Notes under the pieces: model-generated | Database searches by the model: none | What the model was told of the DNA's origin: nothing | What the model saw: the letters and a program-made list of their open reading frames with translations, nothing else | Source: Entamoeba histolytica HM-1:IMSS | Lineage: Eukaryota; Evosea; Mastigamoebida; Endamoebidae | Assembly: GCF_000208925.1 (NCBI RefSeq) | Contig: NW_001914870.1 | Span: forward strand, 68,351 to 132,350 | Length of the DNA: 64,000 nt | Reading direction: 5' to 3' | Made by a program: the position numbers and the translations under genes | Part shown: one piece after another, positions 1-11,200 of the stretch | Position numbering within the stretch: the stretch's first letter is position 1 | Layout: each line of letters opens with the position of its first letter

Positions 1-74
1 TCTCATGTAATAAATTAATTCAATTTTTTTTTTCTCACTTCCTTTTATAACAGAAAGAATGAAAGAACAATAAA

Positions 75-1268
75 TTATTGATTTATTCTATCAATAACTT
101 TTTCAATAATTAATCGTGCTATTTCACTCTTCAAAAGTACTTCAGTTTCTTCAATACCATCTTTTGTGATAAAAGCAACTTTGTTTGTTTCTCCTCCAAA
201 TCCAGCTCCTTTAACATTTAATTGATTTGCCACAATCATATCACAATGTTTCTTTTTAAGTTTTTCTTGTGCATTTTGAATCAAGTCTTGAGTTTCCATA
301 GCAAATCCAACAATAATCTGATGGTCATTTCTTTTATCTCCTATTTCCTTTAAAATATCTGGATTTTTAACTAATGTTATTGTTAATTCATTCTCATCTT
401 TCTTAATTTTTTGATTAGAAATATTCATTGGACGATAATCTGCAACTGCTGCTGACATAATATAAATGTCAACATCTTTCTCTTTCATAACTGCATCGTA
501 CATTTCAATTGCTGTTTGTACATTAACAATACTAACTCCACTTGGTTTTTGTATTGTTGTTGGTCCAGTAATTAATGTAACTGTTGCTCCAAATTGTTGT
601 GCTACTTGAGCAATTGCATACCCCATTTTTCCTGTTGAGTGGTTTGTAATAAATCGAACTGGGTCTATTGGTTCAATTGTTGGTCCAGCAGTAATGACTA
701 TTTTCTTATTAAGAAGTGGTTGGATTGGATGGAGTTGTTGGTCAACAAATGTAAGGATTGAATCAACAGAAGCTAACTTACCATCTCCAACATCACCACA
801 AGCTAATTTACCATATGAACTGTTAATGAATGTAACACCAAATGACTTAAGAATTTGTATATTTCTTTGAGTGATTGGGTTGTGAAGCATTGTGGTGTTC
901 ATTGCTGGTGCAATTAATTTAGGACATGTTGCTGCAAGAAATGTTGTTGTTAAAAAGTCATCTGCTATTCCTGAAGCAAGTTTTGCAATAATGTCTGCTG
1001 TTGCTGGTGCAATGAGAAATAAAGAAGCTGAGTGTGCCAATGAAATATGATGAACATCATATTCATTTGGACGATCAAAACTGTCAATAATACATTTGTT
1101 GTGGGTTAGTACTTCAATAGTATAAGGTTGAATTAAATGAAGTGTGTTTTGAGTTAGTGTTACATGAACATCATATCCTCTTTTTGTAAGTTCATTTGCA
1201 ATGTAAATTCCTTTATAAGCAGCAATACTTGCAGTAATACCGAGTATGATTTTGTTGTTAGTTTTCAT
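75..1268 (-). CDS. coaBC: Bifunctional phosphopantothenoylcysteine decarboxylase / phosphopantothenate-cysteine ligase (CoaBC/Dfp type)
   Basis: This 397-residue protein catalyses two consecutive cytosolic steps of coenzyme A synthesis: joining cysteine to 4'-phosphopantothenate, then decarboxylating the product. The N-terminal flavoprotein half (about 1-180) shows the HHISL catalytic histidine (His74), the PAMN motif (121-124) and the ACGD substrate clamp with Cys157. The C-terminal ligase half starts near residue 188 with ITAGPT, then carries the NHSTGKMG nucleotide loop, AAVADYRP and a KIKK lysine motif. The domain order and fusion are those of bacterial CoaBC; most eukaryotes encode the two activities separately. 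Length matches the bacterial family. The start is the first Met, directly before the Rossmann-like strand. It is divergent from the Sec61 fragment. Function is well supported by motifs; bacterial origin is inference. Confidence 0.95.
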   Translation of the reverse strand: MKTNNKIILGITASIAAYKGIYIANELTKRGYDVHVTLTQNTLHLIQPYTIEVLTHNKCIIDSFDRPNEYDVHHISLAHSASLFLIAPATADIIAKLASGIADDFLTTTFLAATCPKLIAPAMNTTMLHNPITQRNIQILKSFGVTFINSSYGKLACGDVGDGKLASVDSILTFVDQQLHPIQPLLNKKIVITAGPTIEPIDPVRFITNHSTGKMGYAIAQVAQQFGATVTLITGPTTIQKPSGVSIVNVQTAIEMYDAVMKEKDVDIYIMSAAVADYRPMNISNQKIKKDENELTITLVKNPDILKEIGDKRNDHQIIVGFAMETQDLIQNAQEKLKKKHCDMIVANQLNVKGAGFGGETNKVAFITKDGIEETEVLLKSEIARLIIEKVIDRINQ

Positions 1269-1407
1269 TGAATGACTTTGTAGTTGATTAAGTCGATTAT
1301 AAATACAGTAAAAGAAGGATTTTTGTTATTTTAAGTGATTATTATGTTATTGAAGAATTAACACAAAATAAAAAGAAAATAAATAAGTTGAAAGGAAAAA
1401 GGGTGTA

Positions 1408-1422
1408 GAACTATAAAATTCA
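1408..1422 (+). promoter_or_regulatory. GAAC element and initiator-like sequence before the Sec61 fragment
   Basis: A GAAC element at 1408-1411 is followed at once by TATAAAATTCA, close to the known Entamoeba initiator consensus AAAAATTCA. It lies about 20 nt before the ATG at 1439, which suits the very short leaders of this genus. Activity is inferred from motif and position. Confidence 0.5.
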
Positions 1423-1438
1423 TATTACTGGAACAGTC

Positions 1439-1684
1439 ATGGGAGTGTTTTTCAATGTCATTAGACCAATTGTTAGTCTTATTCCAACAATCAATGAACC
1501 AACTAAAAAGATTGGATTTAAAGAAAAATTGATGTGGACAGGAATCACATTATTAGTGTTTCTTGTTTGTAGTCAAATTCCATTAATTGGAACAGACATT
1601 GTAGGAAATGATCCATTTTATTGGATGCGTTTAGTTATGGCATCAAATACTGAAAATCTCGATTTGTTCATACAAGAAATGTGA
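1439..1684 (+). pseudogene. Truncated Sec61 alpha N-terminus
   Basis: The 81 codons match only the amino-terminal end of the Sec61 alpha translocon channel: a cytosolic amphipathic start, the KIGFKEKLMWTG segment, the first membrane helix (about residues 33-50), and the DPFYWMRLVMASN stretch that precedes the plug in full-length proteins. The next eleven residues no longer resemble the family and a stop follows, whereas Sec61 alpha is normally about 475 residues with ten membrane spans. The 200 nt downstream contain no recognisable continuation in any frame and no convincing intron. The protein cannot form a channel, so this is read as a gene fragment or recently broken copy. It keeps a good core promoter, so a short transcript is possible. 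Confidence 0.75.
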
Positions 1685-1888
1685 TATAATTATGTTTATA
1701 AAAAATGTGTTTCCTGATGAATTGTTATAACCGAGGAGATAAATTTAGGCATCGACACAATCACAAGATATAGAATATATGACATAGTCTATCACTCAAC
1801 TCTATAATTACAATTTTTAAAGAATGAGGACGATAATTATTAATGAAGAGACACTCATCTAAAAGACAGGGATAATGTAACGAAAATC

Positions 1889-2278
1889 ATGAAACGCCAT
1901 TGGATGGGTGGACAAAGGAAGTTAGCAAAAAGAAAGAAGGATATGAAGTTAGAGATTCAACGAAATGTATTTGCACAGTATGAAGAAGAAAATCAAAATG
2001 CTGTTGAATATAAAAAAATTATAACACAAGATATTGTTGGATTACTAGGTTCACTCGATTTAGATACAATCAGAAATGATCTTCAGGAGCACAGCATTGA
2101 AATGTGTGGACAATTAAAGAATGATTTAACAAAAAAGAAGAATGAAGAAGAAAACAATAATGATGAACAAAATATGATTTCTTCAACAGAAGATGATAAT
2201 GAAAGTAATGAAGAAAGAGATAAAAGTGAAGGAGTTGATAAGGAGGTTATTTTAGAGCCAGACGATTTTATTTTGTAA
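1889..2278 (+). CDS. Unrecognised small basic-to-acidic protein, possibly a gene remnant
   Basis: An open frame of 129 codons. The first 25 residues are strongly basic (Lys/Arg-rich), the middle (about 35-75) looks helical, and the tail is very acidic with runs of Glu, Asn and Asp. No family was recognised. The frame stays open for 14 codons upstream of the first Met to a TGA at 1844-1846, and another ATG at 1842 in a different frame opens only 10 codons, so the 5' end may be damaged by a frameshift. It sits 200 bp after the truncated Sec61 fragment, and both may be debris of the same rearrangement. It could equally be an intact lineage-specific gene. Confidence 0.4.
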   Translation: MKRHWMGGQRKLAKRKKDMKLEIQRNVFAQYEEENQNAVEYKKIITQDIVGLLGSLDLDTIRNDLQEHSIEMCGQLKNDLTKKKNEEENNNDEQNMISSTEDDNESNEERDKSEGVDKEVILEPDDFIL

Positions 2279-3162
2279 TTTGACGATCAACTCTACAAAG
2301 AAAATAATTTCATTTCAAAAACTCATGTAGTATGTTCAGTATTGTGAATTTATCACGAAATAGTATGTTTAAGCATAGGATGTTGTTGGTAGACATTTTA
2401 GAATTATTTTAACACATAGTTTAAGAGCGATTATCAGTTTCTGAAATAATAAGATTTTATTTATTCTTTTTCCCAGAATTGTTCTATAGTCATGAGTCTG
2501 TTAATAGACATATCATTATTTAATCATTTTACTATATTCCATTTGTTATTTGTTTTTGCATATATTTTACTTTCTTTATGGAACTAGATGGATATTCTTC
2601 ACAGTTGTACCATGTGTGAAGCATATACCTTAAACAAATCAACATAATTGAATTGAGAATTTATTAATTTACTTTATGTAGTGGTGTTTGTAAAATGAGT
2701 TTTTACATTAATGTATGACTCATTAACATTATCAAATCAACTGTCAAGAGTGTTAGTATTGAAGATACAATTTCATGTGGTTATGTGTTGATTTTGTATT
2801 TTTGAGGTATGAATTGTAACAAATTAACGCCAATTTTATATAACACGGATTAATTTTGAGTCAGAGTTTTATACATAACATGAGTGTTAAATATAAAGAT
2901 TCACAAAAAAAGAAAAGTCAAAGAAAAATGAGGAATAACAATAAAATATAAAAGAATGACATTTTCATACGAAAAATGAAAGATTTTAACAATCAAACTA
3001 TATCAACAAAAGAGTGTTGTCAATTTCTTTTATTAAGTAATGAAATAGAGTTAAAAAGAATAGGAATTTTAAGTAATTTCAAAGAATAAAACAAATAAAT
3101 GGAAAATAAGTTAAAATGAGAAATAAATTTAATAAAAAAGTAGTAAAAAAAGATAGTTCAAT
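2279..3162. other. Intergenic AT-rich spacer
   Basis: About 880 bp between the small ORF and the end of the UBR-box gene. The sequence is AT-rich with short purine-rich stretches near 2900-3160. No ORF with gene-like composition, tRNA, or match to the repeats elsewhere in the window was seen. Confidence 0.6.
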
Positions 3163-6100
3163 TTAATTCAAATATTGATTAATAGAATGGTCAATCTTTA
3201 AAGTTCCTTGAGCTTTTAGGAATGAAATAGTACTAATCATTGATAATAATGTAGAATTTGTATTAAATTTAGGATAACAATCCCATAAAATATTTAATAA
3301 AGTATCACGTTGATATTGATTAGCTAAATTTCCAATACTTTCAATTAATTTAGTTAATTCAACATTAATTAATTGATCATTTAATTGTAATAAAGAAAGA
3401 ATAATATTATGAAGAATATGAGAATCTTTACAAATACTTTCAACAAAAATTCTTTCTGAATCTTTATTTTTTTCTAAATCCTCAACAACTTTTTGACGTT
3501 CTTCAATAATTGTTTGAAGTTGAGTAATTCCATATTTAATTGGTTTTTCTCTAATAGTTTTATCTACATTAATTAAGAAAGAACTTCTAAGTAATTGTAA
3601 TAATAAAATAATAATATTATTATGAAGATTCATTGAAAGAAGTTCAATCATCAATAAAAAGATTTCATTATCTTCTCTAATGTATTGTTGGAATAAATTT
3701 GGACGTTTAAATGAAGTTCTAATAATTTTATGTATTTCTTCTTTAAATTCATTTTCATTTTTAACTTCTTGTTTTTTAATAAGTTGGTTCATTATTTCAA
3801 TAATCTTTGGAATAGATTGTTGATACATTTCTGAATCACTTTTTAAATGGAATGCATAAGCACCACCACCAAATTGATATAACATTCTTTTTCCTGAATA
3901 TGAAATATTATGAAATTCATTTTTACTTACTAACTCTCTTATTGGTTCATTCCATATATTTTCATTATTTTCTTTAATTTCCATATCTCTTTTATAATTA
4001 AATAAATAATAAATAGTTGACATAATATTTTCAATAATTTTCATTTCAATACCATCAAACATTGATTCATTATTTTCACTAATTGGTTTTCTATGAATAA
4101 TTCCTTTTTCTCCTTTACTTTCTGGTTTTAATTCACCATTAATAACTTTAGTATATTCTTTTTTAAATAATTGATAAAATTCATTTTCTATTCCTTTTTT
4201 ATTTTTAATAATTGATTTAGCAATTGTTCTTGATAATGAAACTGATGGTTTAGGTAAAATACCTTGTTTAAATGAATAAATAGTATTAGTCAATTCATTC
4301 CGAGTATATTGTTGATAATATTCAATATCTAATGAACTTAATAAACAACTTATTAATTTAATAATAATAAATGAATTTTCTTCATTATTTTCTTTAATCA
4401 TTTCTATCATTTTATCTATTAATGTATCAACATATTCTTCTTTTATAATATAATTCTTTTGAGTTATAATCCAATAAAATATAACTCCCATCATTCCAAA
4501 TATATTATTCTTTTCTTTAATTTGATTCATTATTTCTAAAATACCATTAATAATTCCATAAATCATTTCATTCATTTCTATTGGTTCTCTTTCATCAATA
4601 ATTTTATTAATTGCCATTTCTTTTGTTTCTGTAATTGTTTGTAATTTTTCTTCTTTTCCTTTATTTTTATTATTTACCATTACATTTAATGTTTCTTTGA
4701 GATTTTCAACATATTCAAATTCTATTTCTCCTCCTTTAACTTCAATTTGTTTTTCTACAGCAATAATTCTATTTTCTTGAATAATACTTCTAATAGTATA
4801 TTCAATTTCTTTTAACCTTGGTTTCTTTTCTGTAAAATATTGACAAATTGTAATTAATGCCATTTCAGATAATTGATGTGGTAATAAAACAATTGTTTTA
4901 ATAACTTCAAAATGTTGTTTATAATGATTTTTTGAAATTTCAATAATTTCAATATTTCTTAATAAAATTTTAATAAGAATACTAATAATACTTGGTTTTA
5001 ATTCATTGTATTTATCAATAACATTATTACAGAAATTTGCAATAAACCTAGGATTACTAATAAGATATTTTAAAAGAATATTAGGTCGTTTATTTTGATT
5101 ATCATAAATAAATAATAAACATTTATTCCATTCTTTATTATCATTTGAATTAATCATTTCTTCATTAATTTCTTTAAATCGTTCTATAATTTTTTGTTCT
5201 GTTTGTTCATCAACTGAAAGTAATTTTAATGTATCTTGACATGCTTTATTAATTCCTTTATATCCTTTGTTATATATTTCTTTAACTTTATTAATAATAT
5301 CTTCTTTATATTCATCTCTATCTTTAGTACTTCTGGTAATATTATAAATTATTCCAATGATTTCAATTCCCATTTTAATACATTCTTCAAAAATATTATT
5401 TTCTTTTCCTTCTTTATTGTCTTCTTTTTTCATTTCTTCAATTACTTTTCTTTCTTCATAATTAAATTCTTCTTTACTTTCTCCATAAATTTCAATATCT
5501 TCAATTGAAATATTATCTTCTTCATTAATTGTAGAACAATAACTAATATTAATATTATCACTTGAAAGTGATTCTTTTTTTCTTAATTCAATATCATACC
5601 ATCGTTCTCCTTCTCCAATTGGATAACTTCTTTCTTTAAAATTAATTTGTTTTGGTACTTTTTTTCCAACATAAATTTTAATTCCTCGAATAACTTCTTT
5701 TGTACATTTAATATTACAATGATATAATTGAATTCTACCTTCTGGAATAATAATTCTTTTAATATCTTCTTTTATTTCATATTCTTCTGGTTTAATATAT
5801 TCTATTTTTTCAAAAAATCTTTGTTTATTTGATCTCATTGGTTTTAATTTATTAATTCGTTCAATTTCTTCTGTTTCTTTTAATCTAATAAGACTTCCAT
5901 TACAAATACCAATAAATATTATTTGTTCTTTATTACTATAACAAATTCCTCCAATTTCTTCTTTTTCATATAATTTAATATAATTTAATCCATTATTCAT
6001 AATTTTATATGATTTAATACTTTTATTCTCTTGACAATTACTAATCATTGTATTTTTACTTGTTTCAACAAAATATGTTGGTAATGTTTCAAATAGTGTT

Positions 6101-8127
6101 TCTACTTCATTACAACTTTCTCCTTTATTATTCAATTCAATTAAATAACTTTCTAATGTTTCTTTGCTTAATATTAATATATTTTCTCTTTCTAAATATT
6201 TCATTATAAATAATTCTTTCTCATGTTTTATTATAAATTCTTTTTGAATAATTTCTTCTTTATTATTTTCATCAAATGATTTAGGAATATCTTGATAAAA
6301 CAATTCTGATTCAGTGGTACTAATAATAATTCTTCTTATAATTGGTGTTTTAATAATAACACTTGATAAAATTTCTCCTTGTGGAATTTTATAATCAATA
6401 CTTGGTTCAATAATGGAACTATTATTTTCATTAATTTTATTGATTTCAAATATTTTAATTGAATTTCTTGTTGTAATTGCAATACGTTCTTTATCTATCC
6501 ATTCAATACAACTAATAAAAACATCTTTATCTGTACTATCCATAACTAATTCAATTTGTTGTTCTTCTTCATTTTCTCCAATAATAATAATTTCTGCATT
6601 TCTATATCCATTAACTAATATCTTTTTATTCTCTTCTGGACAACAAATCATATTAATAATTTCAAATGGAACTTCAATAACATTATCCTCTTCATTATTT
6701 TCTATTCTTTCTATTCCTTTTAATGAAAGAAGTTTTTGAATATTATTCATTTCAATTTCATTTCCTTTTCTTACATAATAAAGTGTTTCATCATCACAAC
6801 ATATTAAATTTTGTTTAATAATTCCTTTAGATACCATTGGTACAATTCTCATATTTTGACTACTTTTCATTTTAAAATAACTTTTATCAATAAGTATACT
6901 TTCTTCATATCCAATACCAATTCCTTCATTTTGTAACATAACTTTATTTTTTAAAACATTTTGATTTCTATCTTTCTCTTCTTTATAATGTTCTTTTGTT
7001 TCTTCAATTCGTTCAATTAATTCTTTAATTAATTTAGGTATTGTATAATCTCTATTTAATGCTCTTAGAATAGCTTGTTGTTTTTTATCTTTAACTCCTT
7101 CATCATTACTACGTTTTTTATCTTTCTTTTTATCTTCTTCTTCTTTACATTCACATCCACAAATAGTAGTTATTTCACCAAGATAAATAGTGTCATGTCC
7201 TTCATGACAATTTTTAATACATGAATTACAACAATCAATATCACAAACATAACAATGATACATTGGTTGTTTAAATTCTTCAGTATATTCTTTTTTACTA
7301 CATTTATCTTCTCTTTTAATTATATCATCATTTCCTTCTTCTTTTTTAATAAGATTTCTTGTTTCATTCTTTTTTTCTTTCTTTGGAATAATCATAATAA
7401 TATGTTGAATTTCTTCAAGTAATGATGAAATACCTTCTATTTCTTTATAATTAAATTCTTTATATTCTTTATTTAATTTTTCTAACCAACCATTTAATGT
7501 ATTAAGAATAGTAATAAATTCTCCATTTTCTAATGAATATTCTGTAATTACTTTAAAATATTTTCCAATATAATTTGGATATTTCTTAAATACTTCTTCA
7601 ATACCTTGTGAAAATGCTTCAATAACTCCATTAACATTAACTTGTCCAGTAATAACATTAACTTTCATAATTGAATTAATAAATTTAAAAAATTGAATTG
7701 TAGTTGAACTTTCTGCAATTCTAAAGATATTATCATTGTCATTAAATCCAATAATATTTTGAATACCCCATTTTGAAAATATTTCTTTTCCATTTCCTTC
7801 AATAATTGTTTCTATTTCATCTTTAATAGTATTATTTCCATTACATAATTCAATTATATAATTCATAATTTCTTCATTAACTTCTTTATCTGTAATTTCT
7901 TTAGCACATTTAAAATATGTAATTAAATTTGGTTCTCTGTAATAATTTTTATGTTGATAATAATACATTTCACCTCCAACTTTTCCATGTTGTTTTTGAA
8001 CTTCAATATCTTCAATAATTCTTTTCATTTCTTTAAAATATTCTCTAATATTTGGAATAACAATTTTATATTCTTCTTTCTTGCTTTGATATTCTATTAA
8101 GAAATCTTCTAAAAAGTCATCAATAAT
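3163..8127 (-). CDS. UBR-box zinc-finger protein (UBR4/BIG/pushover-like), C-terminal part
   Basis: This frame runs open out of the assembly gap, so the first Met at 8028 is internal; 1654 residues are visible. A UBR box lies at about 7140-7300. Its pattern (C..., MYHCYVCDIDCC, CIKNCHEGHD, ICGCEC) follows the zinc-ligand layout of UBR4-type boxes, which bind destabilising N-terminal residues. After it come about 400 residues of beta-rich, WD-like repeats, then a long helical-repeat region to the C-terminus. No RING, HECT or hemi-RING was recognised, so ligase activity is not shown. The frame is low complexity (Ile, Glu, Asn, Lys) but continuous over 5 kb. With the segment beyond the gap it forms one protein of at least 2,839 residues. 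UBR4 relationship rests on box pattern and giant size. Confidence 0.8.
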   Translation of the reverse strand: MIDDFLEDFLIEYQSKKEEYKIVIPNIREYFKEMKRIIEDIEVQKQHGKVGGEMYYYQHKNYYREPNLITYFKCAKEITDKEVNEEIMNYIIELCNGNNTIKDEIETIIEGNGKEIFSKWGIQNIIGFNDNDNIFRIAESSTTIQFFKFINSIMKVNVITGQVNVNGVIEAFSQGIEEVFKKYPNYIGKYFKVITEYSLENGEFITILNTLNGWLEKLNKEYKEFNYKEIEGISSLLEEIQHIIMIIPKKEKKNETRNLIKKEEGNDDIIKREDKCSKKEYTEEFKQPMYHCYVCDIDCCNSCIKNCHEGHDTIYLGEITTICGCECKEEEDKKKDKKRSNDEGVKDKKQQAILRALNRDYTIPKLIKELIERIEETKEHYKEEKDRNQNVLKNKVMLQNEGIGIGYEESILIDKSYFKMKSSQNMRIVPMVSKGIIKQNLICCDDETLYYVRKGNEIEMNNIQKLLSLKGIERIENNEEDNVIEVPFEIINMICCPEENKKILVNGYRNAEIIIIGENEEEQQIELVMDSTDKDVFISCIEWIDKERIAITTRNSIKIFEINKINENNSSIIEPSIDYKIPQGEILSSVIIKTPIIRRIIISTTESELFYQDIPKSFDENNKEEIIQKEFIIKHEKELFIMKYLERENILILSKETLESYLIELNNKGESCNEVETLFETLPTYFVETSKNTMISNCQENKSIKSYKIMNNGLNYIKLYEKEEIGGICYSNKEQIIFIGICNGSLIRLKETEEIERINKLKPMRSNKQRFFEKIEYIKPEEYEIKEDIKRIIIPEGRIQLYHCNIKCTKEVIRGIKIYVGKKVPKQINFKERSYPIGEGERWYDIELRKKESLSSDNINISYCSTINEEDNISIEDIEIYGESKEEFNYEERKVIEEMKKEDNKEGKENNIFEECIKMGIEIIGIIYNITRSTKDRDEYKEDIINKVKEIYNKGYKGINKACQDTLKLLSVDEQTEQKIIERFKEINEEMINSNDNKEWNKCLLFIYDNQNKRPNILLKYLISNPRFIANFCNNVIDKYNELKPSIISILIKILLRNIEIIEISKNHYKQHFEVIKTIVLLPHQLSEMALITICQYFTEKKPRLKEIEYTIRSIIQENRIIAVEKQIEVKGGEIEFEYVENLKETLNVMVNNKNKGKEEKLQTITETKEMAINKIIDEREPIEMNEMIYGIINGILEIMNQIKEKNNIFGMMGVIFYWIITQKNYIIKEEYVDTLIDKMIEMIKENNEENSFIIIKLISCLLSSLDIEYYQQYTRNELTNTIYSFKQGILPKPSVSLSRTIAKSIIKNKKGIENEFYQLFKKEYTKVINGELKPESKGEKGIIHRKPISENNESMFDGIEMKIIENIMSTIYYLFNYKRDMEIKENNENIWNEPIRELVSKNEFHNISYSGKRMLYQFGGGAYAFHLKSDSEMYQQSIPKIIEIMNQLIKKQEVKNENEFKEEIHKIIRTSFKRPNLFQQYIREDNEIFLLMIELLSMNLHNNIIILLLQLLRSSFLINVDKTIREKPIKYGITQLQTIIEERQKVVEDLEKNKDSERIFVESICKDSHILHNIILSLLQLNDQLINVELTKLIESIGNLANQYQRDTLLNILWDCYPKFNTNSTLLSMISTISFLKAQGTLKIDHSINQYLN

Positions 8128-8227
8128 NNNNNNNNNNNNNNNNNNNNNNNNNNNNNNNNNNNNNNNNNNNNNNNNNNNNNNNNNNNNNNNNNNNNNNNNN
8201 NNNNNNNNNNNNNNNNNNNNNNNNNNN
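8128..8227. other. Assembly gap of 100 N inside the UBR-box gene
   Basis: Exactly 100 N, the usual placeholder for a gap of unknown length. Both flanks are coding on the minus strand and open into the gap, so it interrupts a single gene. Confidence 0.97.
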
Positions 8228-11200
8228 AATAAAAATTTGACTATATTCTTTATTTATTCCTTTTTCTTCAATATATTCTTTCCATCCTTTTTTCATCATT
8301 TCACTATATTTTTGTAGAATTTTTGTAATCATATCAAATAAAATTTGTGGTTTTTTAACACATATTTCATTACATGCTTCACTAAAACTTTGAATTGGTA
8401 ATATTGGTAAATTATCAATAATTCTTATTTTATTATTATTAATAACAACTTCTTCTTCTTTTGGTTTTTCTTCTTCCTCTTCTTTATACATTATTTCATT
8501 AATACTATTAATTTCTTTCTTTAAAATTTCTCTTTGTGTTAATGTGTTATTTGTATTTTCTTCTTCTTTAATTTTAATTATTACTTTCTTTCTCTTTAAT
8601 AATTCTTCATCAACTTGAATATTTTCTTTATCTTCAACTTCATCTTCCATTTCTTTAATTCTTCCATTAATCATAATATCATTCCAACAATGACTTTTAA
8701 TTGTATCAATAATAATTTTAATGATACTTTCATAATGAATTCCTTGTTCTTTTCTTTCTTCTGTAATATTTCCAATAGTATCTAAAATACTCATTAAATC
8801 TTTAAATAATTCTTTAGCATTATTTTCAACTTCTTTTGGAATAGGATTAATATCATAACTAAATAAATTCATCCACATAATTAATATAATTAATCCATCA
8901 TTAATTCCATTAGTACTAAATGTTTGTTTACTTTGAAATTTTTCAATTATATTAACACTTGGTGGTAAAATAGTTAATAATTCAATAATACTATGATATA
9001 AATATTCATTAATCATATCTCCTATTTCATTTTTAATTACTTTTTTTATTTGTAAAAGTTGAAGTAATTTATTAATGAAAATACAATATTCTTCTTTACT
9101 TAAAATACTTTGAATAATTTCTCCATTCTTTTCATTATTTTCTAATATTCCTCTTCTTATTTTATTAATCATATCTTGATATTTATCTTCTTGATTTAGA
9201 CTATAAAACTCAATATTTTGATATTCTGTTCCTTCAATTTTCTTTTTAATTTCTTTAAGAGCTTCTTGATTATATTTCATATAATTTGGATAAATAAGAC
9301 TTTCTGATTTATTAATAATAATGTCTTTAGTTAAAATATTTTTTTGAACACCTTCAATAATTTCATTTCCATTTTCTTTAAAATGTTCAATCATATATTT
9401 TAACATCATACATAATCTACTTAAAATAATTTTATTCATTTCTTTATTCATTTCAATACTAATAATATCATTAAAAATCATTATAATAAATTTCTTTTTA
9501 TTTTCTTCTTTAAATGAATTATAAATAAGTAACATCATAATCATATATTCTTGACTTATAACTTCTCCTTTCTTCCATTCTTTTTCTTTTATTATTTTTT
9601 CTATATTTTTATTCATTGTTTCCCATAAATTAATTCCTTGCATATCTTCTTTATCTCCTTCTTTTTTATTTGTAATTCTATTAATCCAAACTCTTGTTAA
9701 AAAAATTATTAATTCATTTGGTACTTGAATTGGATATTCTTTATTTTGTTTTCTAATGATATATCCCATTAATTGTTCTGAAAGCCAATTATAATTAACT
9801 AATGAACTACATAATGATCGAAGATTCATTATACTTTCTTTATCTTTAACTAATGGTCCATACATTCTTTCATTTGAATCAATAGCAATATTATTTGATT
9901 CTATTTGAGTTAAAAAGATAATAACATCAAGATGATATGCATTAAAATATTTTGAAACATATTTTCTTAATTCTTCATTTGAACTTTCTCCAAAAATGAA
10001 TATTGAAAGATAAAGTGGTAATGATCTTGTAATATCATAATTAATTTCTTTATTATTTTCTTCTTTCTTTTCTATTTTATCTAATTTAATTTTTTTATCA
10101 TTCATTTCTTTATTTTCTTCTTTTCTTGGTGATAAAATACTTTTTCTTGGTGTTAATGTATTTCGAGGTGTTTTATTTCTAGGTGTTTTTAAGAAAGCAC
10201 TTGATTTATTATTTTCTTTATTTGTAATAGAAATATCTAATTTCCCAATAATTTTCTTTTGTTTATTTATTTTATTTTCTTTCTCTTTTACTTCTTCTTC
10301 TTTCTTTATAACAACTTTCTTTTCTCTTAGTAATTCTTGTTCAAGATATCCAATTCCTAAGAAACTCATTAATAATAATGAAAAGATAATATCTAAAAAC
10401 TTCCCTCCAGGTGAAAGAATAATTGTAGATAATACAGAATTACTTTGTAATGCTAATGCATCAAATTCAACTTCATACATTTTAAGTTTTAATGAAATAC
10501 TTGATACATTTTTATATGAACTTTCATCAACAACAAATTTTTTATTATTTGATATTTTTTGAAAAACTTCTCTAGAAAATGTTAAAGCAACAGCCATTGG
10601 ATATAAACAAGGCATATCAATACATTCATTTGTATTATTTATATTCTTTAAAAATTCTTTTAATGAAAAAGTATTAGGTAATAATGTTTGAAAAAGATGA
10701 GCAGCACAATAAGCTTGCATATTTGTTTCAACAACAATATTCCCAATATTTTCTCCAATAATATTTATAATAGAATAAATAATACTCACTAAATTTTCAC
10801 ATTCATCATGATAATTAATTTCACTTAATAAATCATGAATTTCTGTAATTTTAACTAAAACTTTACCTACATATCCAATACAAGTTGGTTCAATTTTAGG
10901 AAATGTATTCATAATAAAAATTAATATTTCTTTAATTTCTTTATTAATCATTTGAATATCATTTTGATTATTTATATTTTGTTCTTTATTCTTTTTAATT
11001 CTTTCACTAATATTATCAATAGGAATAGTAATATATTCAAAATATTTTCCTATTCCTTTTTCTTCATAATTAAATATTCTTTGATTCTCTTCTATAATTT
11101 TTCCATAAATATCTTTTTCTTCTAATTCTTTATTTATTGTTTTAGTAACATCAACATTTAATAATCCTTTCATTATTTGTTTATCTAATATATTATTATT

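Noticed and set aside
7990..8028. The Met at 8028 as the start of a separate UBR-box gene
   Set aside because: The frame continues upstream without a stop into the gap, and the sequence on the far side is coding on the same strand with the same composition.
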